Source of the DNA: Deinococcus sp.
GTDB lineage: Bacteria; Deinococcota; Deinococci; Deinococcales; Deinococcaceae
Reading direction: 5' to 3'
Length of the DNA: 30,421 bases
Assembly (NCBI GenBank): GCA_018260375.1
Contig: JAGLBF010000002.1
Coordinates: forward strand, 9,470-39,890
Positions 7,482 to 15,567 of the stretch are shown in pieces (the first letter of the stretch is position 1; each line of letters begins with the position of its first letter). The notes below the pieces were generated by a model that had not been told where the DNA came from, made no database searches, and saw only the letters and a program-made list of their open reading frames with translations. Position numbers and translations under genes: made by a program.

Positions 7482-9608
7482 TCACCCTTCCGCTGTAGGC
7501 TTAACCCTCAACGAAAATTCCATCTTGAGATATTGCCGCCGTAGCAGCACAGGGCCACTTTCACCTAATTGTACCCGCGTCACGTGCCAGCGCTCAAATA
7601 AGATACGCAGTGCGCCCGCGAGCAGCGCCTCGCCGTACCAGACAGGAGGCAAGTCGGGAGCCGTATTCCAGCGCAGGGTCACGCCGTCCCAAGCCAGGTG
7701 GGGACAGGTGTCATTGTGCGCCGCCCAAAAGATGCCGCCCGTCTCTAGCCGCTGGGCGCGGATGGTCAGCGGGCCATGCCTGACCTCGTGGTCAAACTGG
7801 GGCACAGCGTAGTATTCGGCGTACAGGCCGTATAGCTCTTGCCTGAGCTGGTGGCGCTCACTAAGTGCGCGGCTTTGTTCGCGCTGGGTAGGCGGCAAAT
7901 CCGCGTTGAGCAGCGCCTCTAGGGCCAGCAGGCGGTCTTCGTGCTGCCGCAGGGCCGCTTTGGGAGACTCAGGCGGTGGGGGTGGCGGGTCGCCTTGCAA
8001 GTTGCGGGCGGGGTCTAGCACGGCGCGGCTGCCCCAGCCCTCTACCTCTTGTAGTTGTCCTCCAGCGATATGCCATACGCGAGTAGCCACTTCGCGGGCA
8101 AAGCGGCGGTCGTGGGTAACGGTAATCACCGCGCCGCCGTACGCCTTTACTGCGTCCTCCAGCGCTTCTAGGGCGGTGACGTCTAAGTGGTTGGTGGGTT
8201 CATCGAGCAGCAGCAAGTCGGCCCGTAGGGCGCTCACCAACGCCAGGCCCGCCCGCGCCTGCTCACCACCCGAAAGCTGAGCAGGCAACTTGGGCCAGTG
8301 GGCGGCGGCAAACCCCGCACGGCCCAGCAGCGCCCCTGCACGCGCCCCAAAGCGTTCCTCGAACTGGGTGTACAAGGTCTGATGCGGGTTGAGGCCGTGC
8401 CAAATCTGGTCTAGGTAGGCCACGGTAACGCCAGCGGCAAAGCGCAGCGTACTCGGCGGGCTTCCCTCTGGAGACGGTACAGGATAAATGCGCCCCGCCA
8501 GCAGGTTGAGCAGCGTGGTTTTGCCCGTGCCGTTGGCCCCCATCAGCACGATGCGGTCGCCCTGTCGTACTTTAAAGGCCACACCGTGCAAAATGGTGCG
8601 CTCAGCCAGTGTATAACTCAGGTGTTCGCCCCACACCAACAGCCGTGCCTGCGACTGACCCGCCAGCAGTTGCATGGTGATGCGGCGCTCAGGCAGGGGC
8701 GCTTCGCTGAGAGGAACTTTGCGGGCGCGGCTTTTGACAGCGCGTGACTGGCGGCCCCACACATCTAAGCGATCGGCGCTTCCCTGCAAGCGCCCGCGCT
8801 CGCGGCGGCTCAGGCGTGCGGTTTTGTGGGCACGGCGACGCTCGGCCTCTCGCAGCGCCTGAGCGCGGGTGTAGCCGCCCGGATAAAGCCTTGCATGACC
8901 TCCTTCTGCCTGCCCACCCTCTAACCAGAGGCTTTGCTGGGCCACCTTGTCCAGAAATTCGCGGTCATGGCTGGTGATCAGGCAAGCCCGCCCCGCGCCA
9001 AGCAAATACTGCTCCAGCCACTCGCGCATGCGAATGTCTAAGTGGTTGGTGGGTTCGTCAAGCAGCAGCACGTCGCTTTCGGCCAGGAGCGCTAGGGCCA
9101 GGCGCAAGCGGGTACGTTCACCGCCTGACAGGGTAGCGGCTTCGCGGGTTTGCAAGCCGCTCAGTGCCAGCATATCCAGCGTTTTGGCGGCACGCACAGG
9201 CCAGGTATACGCCTGCTGAATATCCAGCTGTTGCTGCAAGCGGTCATAGGCTTGCCAGGCACCTGCACTGCCCACCAGTTCAGGCTCTAGCGCGCGCAGT
9301 TGGGCGAGTTGGGCAGCGTAGGGGTTAGCCTGTTCAACCCACTGGGCCACGCTGAGGCCAGGGGCAAAGTAAGCGTGCTGTGCCAGGGTCGCCAGCCGCA
9401 GGCCCGGGGCGTACCACACCTGACCCTCATCGGGGACAAGCTGGCCCGCTAACACGTTCAGCAGCGTGGTCTTGCCTGCTCCGTTGCGGCCCAGGAGGGC
9501 AAGGCGCTCACCGCTTTGCAGTTGCAAACTGACCGCGCTGAGCACCACCTGTTCACCGCGCAGCACGCGCACATCCTGGGCCGCGAGAAGGGTCAAGGGA
9601 TACGTCAT
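7482..9608 (-). CDS. ABC-F family ATPase with extra C-terminal domain
   Basis: ABC-F proteins are soluble twin-ATPase factors that act on the ribosome (translation control, rescue or antibiotic protection), not transporters. The 708-residue protein has two full cassettes: Walker A GRNGAGKTT (40-48) and GANGTGKTT (357-365), signatures LSGGE (160-164) and LSGGEQ (445-450), and Walker B LLLDEPTNHLD (181-191 and 466-476), with switch His in SHD and THD. No membrane segment is present. The charged linker between cassettes (about 240-310) corresponds to the P-site interaction motif. Unusually, about 168 residues follow cassette 2: a run of six prolines (541-546), a probable coiled coil, then a compact region with WAAHNDTC and WDGVTLRW. 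The ATG at 9608 is chosen over a GTG at 9650 because TACAGT ends 7 bases upstream. Target and resistance role are unknown. Confidence 0.9.
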   Translation of the reverse strand: MTYPLTLLAAQDVRVLRGEQVVLSAVSLQLQSGERLALLGRNGAGKTTLLNVLAGQLVPDEGQVWYAPGLRLATLAQHAYFAPGLSVAQWVEQANPYAAQLAQLRALEPELVGSAGAWQAYDRLQQQLDIQQAYTWPVRAAKTLDMLALSGLQTREAATLSGGERTRLRLALALLAESDVLLLDEPTNHLDIRMREWLEQYLLGAGRACLITSHDREFLDKVAQQSLWLEGGQAEGGHARLYPGGYTRAQALREAERRRAHKTARLSRRERGRLQGSADRLDVWGRQSRAVKSRARKVPLSEAPLPERRITMQLLAGQSQARLLVWGEHLSYTLAERTILHGVAFKVRQGDRIVLMGANGTGKTTLLNLLAGRIYPVPSPEGSPPSTLRFAAGVTVAYLDQIWHGLNPHQTLYTQFEERFGARAGALLGRAGFAAAHWPKLPAQLSGGEQARAGLALVSALRADLLLLDEPTNHLDVTALEALEDAVKAYGGAVITVTHDRRFAREVATRVWHIAGGQLQEVEGWGSRAVLDPARNLQGDPPPPPPESPKAALRQHEDRLLALEALLNADLPPTQREQSRALSERHQLRQELYGLYAEYYAVPQFDHEVRHGPLTIRAQRLETGGIFWAAHNDTCPHLAWDGVTLRWNTAPDLPPVWYGEALLAGALRILFERWHVTRVQLGESGPVLLRRQYLKMEFSLRVKPTAEG

Positions 9609-9615
9609 CTGAGTT

Positions 9616-9621
9616 ACTGTA
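9616..9621 (-). promoter_or_regulatory. -10 box of leaderless ABC-F gene
   Basis: On the minus strand TACAGT is followed by 7 bases and the ATG at 9608. This places the start 14 codons inside the longest open frame and removes an implausible N-terminal extension. Confidence 0.65.
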
Positions 9622-9656
9622 GCGTGTGATACAAGCGCAGTCTGTATCACCCCATG

Positions 9657-9704
9657 ACGGCTGCCCTACTTCACGGCTGCCTTACTTCACGGCTGCCTTA
9701 TGGA
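9657..9704. repeat. Three tandem 16-bp units at the end of the Rrf2 gene
   Basis: Units of the form ACGGCTGCCYTACTTC occupy 9657-9672, 9673-9688 and 9689-9704. The third overlaps the last codons and stop codon of the Rrf2-family gene; the other two lie just beyond its stop, so the array looks like outward duplication of the gene's end. Confidence 0.8.
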
Positions 9705-10204
9705 TTGGGCCTGAGCAGATGCTCAAGGCAGTGGGTGTAGCTCACGCCCTGGTGGGCATCTTGCACCAGGTCAGCCACGCTGAATTCTTCTAGCACCGCC
9801 AGCATAGCGTCGCGCATACGGGTGTAGACCGTGTTGCGGGCGTGGCAGCGGGCTTCTTCGGGGCAGGGTTCGTGCCATTTAAGGCTGATGCAGCTGAGCG
9901 GGGCTACAGGCCCGTCAATGGCGCGCACCACGTCGCGCAGGGTGATGCTCTGCGGAGACATATTCAGCGCGTACCCGCCGCCGATACCTTTTTTGCTGCG
10001 CACCAGTCCCTTAGCGCTCAGCACCGCCAGGATACGCACCAGGTAAGGCCGCGCTACGCCTGTGGCCTCACTGATCTCGTCACTGGCAACCCAGCGGGCG
10101 GGTTGTTGGGCGCTGCCGTCTCTGGCGCTGCTCTGTGCCGCCCAGTGTAGCCCCAGATATCCCAGCGCCTGAAACGCATAAATATCGGTGGAAGAAAGGC
10201 GCAT
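9698..10204 (-). CDS. Rrf2-family transcription regulator, probably Fe-S sensing
   Basis: Rrf2 proteins such as IscR and NsrR are winged-helix DNA-binding dimers, many holding a [2Fe-2S] or [4Fe-4S] cluster that senses iron-sulfur status, NO or redox state. This 168-residue protein has the N-terminal opening MRLSSTDIYAFQALGYLGLH, the helix-turn-helix region (ISEATGVARPYLVRILAVLSAKGLV, about 44-68), the wing SKKGIGGGYAL (70-80) and three cysteines, Cys105-x8-Cys114-x5-Cys120. That resembles the cluster-binding loop, with a wider first gap than classic IscR. An extra loop of about 15 polar residues lies near 24-38 between helix 1 and the HTH. A TATACT box is 8 bases before the ATG, so it probably has its own promoter. 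Which genes it controls is not visible; isc or suf genes are absent from the window. Confidence 0.88.
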   Translation of the reverse strand: MRLSSTDIYAFQALGYLGLHWAAQSSARDGSAQQPARWVASDEISEATGVARPYLVRILAVLSAKGLVRSKKGIGGGYALNMSPQSITLRDVVRAIDGPVAPLSCISLKWHEPCPEEARCHARNTVYTRMRDAMLAVLEEFSVADLVQDAHQGVSYTHCLEHLLRPNP

Positions 10205-10212
10205 ATTACTCC

Positions 10213-10218
10213 AGTATA
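10213..10218 (-). promoter_or_regulatory. -10 box of the Rrf2-family gene
   Basis: TATACT on the minus strand is followed by 8 bases (including GGAG) and the ATG at 10204. The transcript would be leaderless or have only a few untranslated bases. Autoregulation is common in this family, but no clear operator palindrome is seen. Confidence 0.6.
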
Positions 10219-10234
10219 GCTCTAGGACGGGAGG

Positions 10235-10282
10235 ATAAGGACTGCGAAATCAGGTCATTTCTGCTTGAACCGCAATCCGTAT
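10235..10282. repeat. Short element with family A-like ends
   Basis: The 48-bp segment begins ATAAGGACTGCG and ends CGCAATCCGTAT. These are imperfect inverted repeats resembling the ends of family A elements, but the interior is unrelated. It lies between the end of pyrC and the Rrf2 promoter. It may be an internally replaced or deleted relative of family A. Confidence 0.45.
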
Positions 10283-10335
10283 AAGCGGCGTAAGGCTCAG
10301 GTGCTCCCCCCTACCCCACACTCTGACTCGCCTTG

Positions 10336-11586
10336 CTATTCCCGCCTATACGCCACTTTGCCGTCTACCACCGTCAGCACAGGCCAGCCGCGCAGCCGCT
10401 CACCTGCCCAGGGACTGAATTTGGCCTTGCTCTTAAACTCAGTGGGGTTCACTGTGCGCTCGGTGTGCAGGTCAAGCAGCACCAAGTCGGCGGGCGCTCC
10501 TGTATCTAGAGTGGGAGCGGGCCACTTCATCACCTGGGCTGCACCGGCGGTGAGCAGGTCTACCAGTTTGGGCAAGCCCAGTTGCGCCTCAAAGTGCGTG
10601 TACATCAGCGCAAAGGCCACCTCTATACTGGGAATACCAAAAGGCGCTTGCAGCATATCCAGCTCCTTTTCGGCGCGGGTGTGGGGAGCATGGTCGGTGG
10701 CAATGCAGTCTACCGTGCCGTCTTGGAGGCCCTCTAGCAGCGCCTGAGTGTCAGCCCGCGTCCGCAGTGGGGGGGCCACTTTGTACAGGGTGTCAAAGCC
10801 GCGCAGTGACTCATCGGTGAGCAGCAGGTGATGCGGGCAAACTTCGCAAGTGACATTCACGCCCGCTTGCTTGGCTTCTCTGACCAGTTGCAGGGCACGG
10901 GCGGTAGACAGGTGCTGAATGTGCAGGTGTGCGCCTGTCAGACGGCATAGTTCCAGGTCACGGGCTACGCGGGCGGCTTCGGCAGCGGCGGGGTTGCCAG
11001 GTAAGCCCAGCGCCTCGGACACTGGCCCCTCGTTCATCACCCCGCCAGCGCGCAAGGTCGCGTCCTCGGCATGAACGCTGACAGGCAGGCCCAGCGACGC
11101 CGCGTATTCCAGCCCCAGGCGCAAGATACGGGCGTTTTCGTTGGTGCGCCCGTCATCGGTGAACATCACCGCGCCCGCCTCACGCAGCAGTGCCAGCTCA
11201 GCCAGCTGATCACCTTGCTGCCCGCGTGTCAGCGCCGCCGAGGGCCGCAGCCGCGCCTGCCCCAACCCAGTAGCCTTGGCTATAAGCGCGCGCACCAGTT
11301 CAGGCTGGTCAATAACGGGCGAGGTGTTGGGCATACACACCACCGTGCCGTAGCCGCCCGCCGCTGCCGCCGCCAGCCCAGAGGCCAGGTCTTCCTTTTG
11401 CTCTTGCCCAGGCTCCCGCAGGTGAGCGTGCAGCTCTAAAAAGGCGGGGGCAATGGTTGCGTCCTGCCCGTCAATGGTGTCACCTTCGGGGGCGAGGTTC
11501 CAGCCCTTGATCTTGCCGTTTTCTATAGTGATAGACTCACTTTGGTCAGCATGAATGCGCTTGATATTGGTGATGGTCAGTGTCAT
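10336..11586 (-). CDS. pyrC: Dihydroorotase, class I
   Basis: Dihydroorotase closes N-carbamoyl-aspartate to dihydroorotate, the third step of de novo pyrimidine synthesis, in the cytoplasm. The 416-residue protein shows the metal-binding motif HAHLREPG (53-60), CMPNTSP (84-90), TDDG (143-146), HAED (172-175), HIQHLST (222-228), CPHHLLL and TDHAPHT (297-303). All are expected for active class I (PyrC/AllB-like) enzymes, so it does not look like the inactive homologues that associate with ATCase in some bacteria. The ATG at 11586 is preceded by AGGAG with 9 bases spacing. It is the last gene of the pyr operon, 46 bp after the lipoprotein gene. No clear terminator follows, only the small element at 10235-10282. 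Confidence 0.95.
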   Translation of the reverse strand: MTLTITNIKRIHADQSESITIENGKIKGWNLAPEGDTIDGQDATIAPAFLELHAHLREPGQEQKEDLASGLAAAAAGGYGTVVCMPNTSPVIDQPELVRALIAKATGLGQARLRPSAALTRGQQGDQLAELALLREAGAVMFTDDGRTNENARILRLGLEYAASLGLPVSVHAEDATLRAGGVMNEGPVSEALGLPGNPAAAEAARVARDLELCRLTGAHLHIQHLSTARALQLVREAKQAGVNVTCEVCPHHLLLTDESLRGFDTLYKVAPPLRTRADTQALLEGLQDGTVDCIATDHAPHTRAEKELDMLQAPFGIPSIEVAFALMYTHFEAQLGLPKLVDLLTAGAAQVMKWPAPTLDTGAPADLVLLDLHTERTVNPTEFKSKAKFSPWAGERLRGWPVLTVVDGKVAYRRE

Positions 11587-11613
11587 ACCGTTTTACTCCT
11601 TGCATGTTGTCTA

Positions 11614-11647
11614 CTTTATTGTTGTGACCGCTTTATTGTTTTGTCTG
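11614..11647. repeat. Two tandem 17-bp units at the end of the pyr lipoprotein gene
   Basis: Units 11614-11630 and 11631-11647 share CTTTATTGTT and parts of the remainder. The second contains the stop codon of the lipoprotein gene, the first lies beyond it. The arrangement repeats that seen at the Rrf2 gene end. Confidence 0.6.
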
Positions 11648-12031
11648 GGGCAATTCGCTCATTTGTACAACACGTGTCTCTTTTTCATCACCCAGTACCG
11701 CCAAGTCTTTATTAAAGACCGCAATCACTTGAAATGTCCTCGCCGAATCTTTACGCGCCGTACAGCGCTCTAGGATCAAGAACGTGCTGGTTCTTTTCAT
11801 GCCAAACAGCGGATCGGTGCAGGGCGTAGGCGGAATAGGTTTGCCCGTTTCGTAGTAGGCGTTGCTCACCGCCACGCCCACCAGGCGCGTGTATTCCAGC
11901 GCTTCGGCCCGGGCTTCAGCGGCATTGGCCTGAGCTGTATTGGACTGGGTCGTGTCGGCAGCAGTGCCATCAGCGGGGGGCGGCTTACAAGCGGTCAGCA
12001 GCAGCAGAGAAAGAAGGATGACCTTTTTCAT
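11633..12031 (-). CDS. Small lipoprotein inside the pyrimidine operon
   Basis: From the ATG at 12031 this gives 132 residues with a clear lipoprotein signal, MKKVILLSLLLLTACKPP, whose lipobox LTAC would be cleaved before Cys16; the mature protein would be membrane-anchored outside the cytoplasm. A Gln/Ala/Thr-rich linker (about 20-45) precedes a small folded part with three cysteines. I do not recognise the family. The open frame continues upstream to an ATG at 12127 that overlaps the pyrB stop (TGATG). That start would bury the signal behind 32 residues, so it is not preferred, though it may help ribosomes re-initiate. In position it equals the unassigned bbc ORF between pyrB and pyrC in Thermus; sequence relationship is untested. 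Why an exported lipoprotein lies in this operon is unclear. Confidence 0.7.
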   Translation of the reverse strand: MKKVILLSLLLLTACKPPPADGTAADTTQSNTAQANAAEARAEALEYTRLVGVAVSNAYYETGKPIPPTPCTDPLFGMKRTSTFLILERCTARKDSARTFQVIAVFNKDLAVLGDEKETRVVQMSELPQTKQ

Positions 12032-12074
12032 AACCGGCCCTGTATACCCGTGACGTTCGTCGTGGGACTGGCCT

Positions 12075-12096
12075 GCCCGCGCCAAGAAAGGCGGGC
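12075..12096 (-). other. Hairpin between pyrB and the lipoprotein gene
   Basis: GCCCGC and GCGGGC arms (6 bp, extendable by inner GCC/GGC pairing) surround a short loop in the gap between the pyrB stop and the preferred start of the lipoprotein gene. There is no T-run, so it is more likely an mRNA-stability or translation-tuning element than a terminator. Confidence 0.45.
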
Positions 12097-12126
12097 AACA
12101 CAATATCAGGCCTCTTCTTTTGTTCA

Positions 12127-13051
<925 letters not shown>

Positions 13052-13059
<8 letters not shown>

Positions 13060-13615
13060 TTTCAGCCTCCTGAATATCCTGCATGTCCCAAAGCTCTACG
13101 CTGTCTACACCGTCGGTTTCTTGCAGTCTGACCTTCACCACTTCACTGCTAGATGTTGGCAGGTTTTTGCCCACATAGTCGGCGCGAATAGGCAGCTCGC
13201 GGTGGCCTCTGTCAACCAGCACCGCCAGTTGAATACTTTCTGGCCTGCCCAGGTCAATAAGGGCGTCGAGCGCGGCGCGTACGGTGCGGCCCGTGTACAG
13301 CACGTCATCAACCAAAACCACGCGGCGCTTTGCCAGGTCAAACGGCACTTCAGTTTCGCGGATAATCGGCTGGCGCGCCACTTCGCTCAGGTCATCGCGG
13401 TACAGGGTGATGTCCAGGCGGCCCAGTGGCACCTCTACACCTTCTAGCTCCTGCAACTTGGCGGCAAGGCGCTGGGCGATAGGGATACCCCGTGTGTGAA
13501 TACCGATCAGGGCCAGGTGCTCAGCGCCCTTATTGCGCTCCAAAATCTCGTGGGCGATGCGGGTCAGCGCGCGGCGCAGCTCTTCAGGCGAGAGGATGAC
13601 GGCTTTGGCACTCAT
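13052..13615 (-). CDS. pyrR: Pyr operon RNA-binding regulator PyrR / uracil phosphoribosyltransferase
   Basis: PyrR binds pyr mRNA in response to UMP/UTP and attenuates the operon; many PyrR proteins also convert uracil and PRPP to UMP. The 187-residue protein has the PRPP-binding motif VVLVDDVLYTGRT (99-111) and the typical DRGHRELPIRADYVGKNLPTS block. Basic residues towards the N-terminal half suit RNA binding. The ATG at 13615 is chosen over a GTG at 13618 because it follows a run of A and G (AAGGGGGGG) at suitable spacing and overlaps the stop of the leader ORF (TGATG). It is the first structural gene of the operon, followed by pyrB with an 8-bp overlap. The leader RNA in front of it carries two hairpins matching the PyrR hexaloop consensus, so autoregulation is very likely. 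Confidence 0.95.
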
Positions 13616-13743
13616 CACTTAACCCCCCCTTGGCAACAATGTGTGCGTGCATGTGAACCAAACCAGGCTGCTTCACACCAAGTCAACTCAAAAAAAAGGC
13701 CCTTCAGCGCGGGCTGACGGCGTAGGATACAGTCTTTATTCAT
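13615..13743 (-). CDS. Pyr operon leader ORF, coupled to pyrR
   Basis: A 42-codon frame starts at the ATG at 13743 with AGGAG (13756-13752) spaced 8 bases away, and ends in TGA that shares its last base with the pyrR ATG (TGATG). The peptide begins MNKDCILRRQPALKGLFF and has no recognisable domain. An intrinsic terminator lies within codons of this ORF. A translating ribosome would therefore disrupt the terminator hairpin and also deliver ribosomes to pyrR. A PyrR-type hairpin pairs with part of its Shine-Dalgarno. A similar ribosome-dependent attenuation was proposed for Thermus, from memory. The peptide sequence itself may be unimportant. Larger versions of this frame extend upstream of the probable transcription start and are not credible. 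Confidence 0.65.
   Translation of the reverse strand: MNKDCILRRQPALKGLFFELTWCEAAWFGSHARTHCCQGGVK
13690..13720 (-). terminator. Attenuator terminator in the pyr leader
   Basis: On the minus strand UCAGC and GCUGA pair around the loop CCGC. After a G-A mismatch, CC/GG continue the stem. Eight U residues (13697-13690) follow shortly after. The hairpin lies inside the leader ORF, about 25-50 bases after its start codon, which suits control by ribosome occupancy. Confidence 0.65.
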
Positions 13744-13751
13744 TTCCTTTT

Positions 13752-13771
13752 CTCCTGCCTCACAGGGCGAG
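13752..13771 (-). promoter_or_regulatory. PyrR-type hairpin 2, over the leader ORF ribosome site
   Basis: On the minus strand GCC-CUGUGA-GGC (13768-13757) forms a hairpin with the hexaloop CNGNGA known for PyrR-binding loops. After one C-A mismatch the stem can extend (U-G, C-G) into the Shine-Dalgarno AGGAG of the leader ORF. PyrR bound here should block leader translation. Confidence 0.6.
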
Positions 13772-13774
13772 TAC

Positions 13775-13792
13775 GCGGCCTCACAGAGCCGC
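13775..13792 (-). promoter_or_regulatory. PyrR-type hairpin 1
   Basis: GCGGCU-CUGUGA-GGCCGC on the minus strand forms a 6-bp stem closed by a U-G pair with hexaloop CUGUGA. This matches the PyrR consensus loop CNGNGA flanked by UC/GG-type pairs. It lies 6 bases upstream of hairpin 2, so two PyrR sites may act together. Confidence 0.6.
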
Positions 13793-13808
13793 CGAGGTAA
13801 AAAGGCGC

Positions 13809-13823
13809 GGACAACGCTTGTCC
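13809..13823 (-). other. Perfect hairpin in the 5' part of the pyr leader
   Basis: GGACAA and TTGTCC arms surround GCG. It lies between the probable transcription start and PyrR-type hairpin 1. It may protect the RNA 5' end or be a dyad in DNA; no further role can be supported. Confidence 0.4.
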
Positions 13824-13870
13824 ATGAGCCGTTAGGCAGCATAGCGCAAAGGAAGGTGGGGGGAGTACAG

Positions 13871-13876
13871 ATTATA
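13871..13876 (-). promoter_or_regulatory. -10 box of the pyr operon promoter
   Basis: A consensus TATAAT is read on the minus strand, with transcription expected to start near 13864. That gives a leader of about 120 bases before the leader ORF and about 250 before pyrR. TTGAGC (13903-13898) is a possible -35, but the 21-base spacer is longer than usual. Confidence 0.65.
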
Positions 13877-13939
13877 CGGGCTGCGCCTCTCACCCCCGCT
13901 CAAGCCTGTATCCCTCTTTCCGAACGCCTACGCTTCACC

Positions 13940-14029
13940 TTGGCTGTGCTGACTGCTTTGGCTGTGCTGACTGCTTTGGCTCTAATGGCTGATTTAGCCT
14001 TGTTGTCTGCTTTATTTGCGCTTGCTGCG
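13940..14029. repeat. Tandem 18-bp units running from the fprA stop codon
   Basis: Units at 13940-13957 and 13958-13975 are identical (TTGGCTGTGCTGACTGCT). Units at 13976-13993 and 13994-14011 are progressively diverged. A fifth, weakly matching unit starts on the fprA stop codon (14014-14012). Divergence falls with distance from the gene, as if units were added outward. The stretch 13877-13939 between this array and the pyr -10 box shows nothing else I can name. Confidence 0.7.
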
Positions 14030-15370
14030 AATCACCTCCAGCATTTCTCCCCGGTGGCTGACCTTGTGGCGGGGGCGGCCCTGGGCTTTGCCCTGCTCTA
14101 GCTCGTGGGCTTCTAGGGCGTTCCAGTCATCTAGCGTCACCACCTCCACACCGCGCTCCCTGAGCAGCGCGTCTATGGCTTCGCAGGTGTGCTGGGGTGC
14201 GGGGGTAAGCTTGGACAAGTCAGCCATCAAACAGGCCACCGTTTCTACCGCGTCCGCTTTGTTGGTACCCACCACACCACTGGGGCCGCGCTTTATCCAG
14301 CCAGCGGTGTAGCCGCCTACCTGCCCCGTTACGCGGCCTTTGTCATTGGGGATCACGCCGCGCTGTTCATCAAAAGGGACACCTGGCAGCGCCACGCCTT
14401 TGTAGCCCACCGAGCGCAGCACCATCTGCACGGGAAGCACCTCATATTCACCCGTACCCACGGCGTGACCCGCTTTGTCCAGACGGTTGCGCTCGATCTT
14501 TAATCCGCCCACCTGCCCGTGACCATTGTCTATCAGCTCTACGGGCGAGACCAAAAAGCGCAGATGCACGCGCCTGGGTTTACCTTGCAGGGGCCTGGCG
14601 GCAAATTCGCGCAGCACATCTACATTTTTACGCACGATGTTGTCGGTAATGGCGGCGTATTCGTCGTCGCTCAGCGCGATTTCTTCTGGGTTCACTACCA
14701 CATCAGCAGCGTGCAACTCGCCAAATTCGCGCAACTCCTTGGTGGTGAATTTGGCCTGTACGGGCCCGCGCCTGCTGAGCAGGTAAATGTCAGTGACGTG
14801 CGACTGCTCCAGGGCATTGAGGGCGTGCGGGGCAATGTCCGACTCGTGCAGTTCCTGGGCTGTCTTGGCCAAAATGCGCGACACATCTAGCGCCACATTG
14901 CCCGCACCCACCACTGCCGCGCCCGTGGCGTGCAGCACCATTTCGCGGGCTGCTGCGTCGGGGTGGCCGTTGTACCATGCCACAAACTCGGTGGCGCTCA
15001 GCGAACCTTCCAGGTCTTCACCCGCAATCCCCAGTCGGCGGTCAGACGAAGCGCCCACGGTATAAATCACCGCGTCATAGTGGTGGCCCAGGTCAGCCGC
15101 GCTGATGTCTTTGCCAAATTCCACATTTCCCAAAAAGCGCACGCGCTCGTCACCAAAGATCTTCTGGAAGACCGCCGTCACGCTCTTGATCTTGAGGTGG
15201 TCAGGGGCTACGCCGTAACGCACCAGGCCGTAAGGGGTGGGGAGGCGGTCAAAAATATCCACCTGCACGGGGGTATCTTGCTTGAGCAGGGCTTCGGCAG
15301 CATACATACCACTGGGGCCTGACCCAACAACAGCAACGCGCAGGGGACGATCGGCGACAAATTGGCTCAT
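14012..15370 (-). CDS. fprA: FprA-type ferredoxin/flavodoxin-NADP+ reductase
   Basis: The 452-residue flavoprotein belongs to the adrenodoxin-reductase-like family (FprA), which passes electrons between NADP(H) and ferredoxin through FAD. It has the FAD-binding motif VVGSGPSGMYAAEAL (14-28), the characteristic PYGLVRYGVAPDH (46-58), the NADP-binding motif VVGAGNVALDVSRIL (153-167), and GYTAGWIKRGPSGVVGTNKADA near 360-385, which closes the FAD site. It lacks an N-terminal 7Fe ferredoxin domain found in some relatives. The ATG at 15370 is supported by TACACT ending 6 bases upstream. AAGGAG touches the ATG with no spacing and is unlikely to be a working ribosome site. It is transcribed alone, upstream of the pyr promoter. 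Its natural redox partner is not evident in the window. Confidence 0.92.
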   Translation of the reverse strand: MSQFVADRPLRVAVVGSGPSGMYAAEALLKQDTPVQVDIFDRLPTPYGLVRYGVAPDHLKIKSVTAVFQKIFGDERVRFLGNVEFGKDISAADLGHHYDAVIYTVGASSDRRLGIAGEDLEGSLSATEFVAWYNGHPDAAAREMVLHATGAAVVGAGNVALDVSRILAKTAQELHESDIAPHALNALEQSHVTDIYLLSRRGPVQAKFTTKELREFGELHAADVVVNPEEIALSDDEYAAITDNIVRKNVDVLREFAARPLQGKPRRVHLRFLVSPVELIDNGHGQVGGLKIERNRLDKAGHAVGTGEYEVLPVQMVLRSVGYKGVALPGVPFDEQRGVIPNDKGRVTGQVGGYTAGWIKRGPSGVVGTNKADAVETVACLMADLSKLTPAPQHTCEAIDALLRERGVEVVTLDDWNALEAHELEQGKAQGRPRHKVSHRGEMLEVIRSKRK

Positions 15371-15376
15371 CTCCTT

Positions 15377-15382
15377 AGTGTA
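15377..15382 (-). promoter_or_regulatory. -10 box of leaderless fprA
   Basis: TACACT on the minus strand is separated from the ATG at 15370 by 6 bases, suggesting a leaderless transcript. Confidence 0.55.
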
Positions 15383-15459
15383 ATACCAAGCTCAGGGCGG
15401 CGCAGTGCACACGTCTGTACGGGTTGCGCTGACCACGCGCCTTTGTCAGAGATCCACTG

Positions 15460-15567
15460 ATACGCATTCTGCATCTATTCCAGCACCATTGCCAGGTGTA
15501 TACTTATTCCTACACCTGCTCGCCTGCTTTTACTACATTTTTGGCACATTGTAAGTTGGAATCCGTA
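15460..15567 (-). repeat. Family B element, diverged minus-strand copy
   Basis: On the minus strand it starts TACGGATTCCAACTT and ends GGTGCTGGAATAGATGCA...GCGTAT, like the copy at 5896-6019. The interior differs strongly. Conserved ends with a variable middle are typical of small inverted-repeat elements. The interior carries its own dyad, AGGTGTA...TACACCT. Confidence 0.65.

Noticed and set aside
9609..9650. Longer start (GTG) of the ABC-F gene
   Set aside because: The -10 box TACAGT lies between this GTG and the ATG at 9608, so the GTG would not be in the transcript.
13618..13893. Long version (92 codons) of the pyr leader frame
   Set aside because: Its start lies upstream of the TATAAT box; only the part from the ATG at 13743 is transcribed and has a ribosome site.
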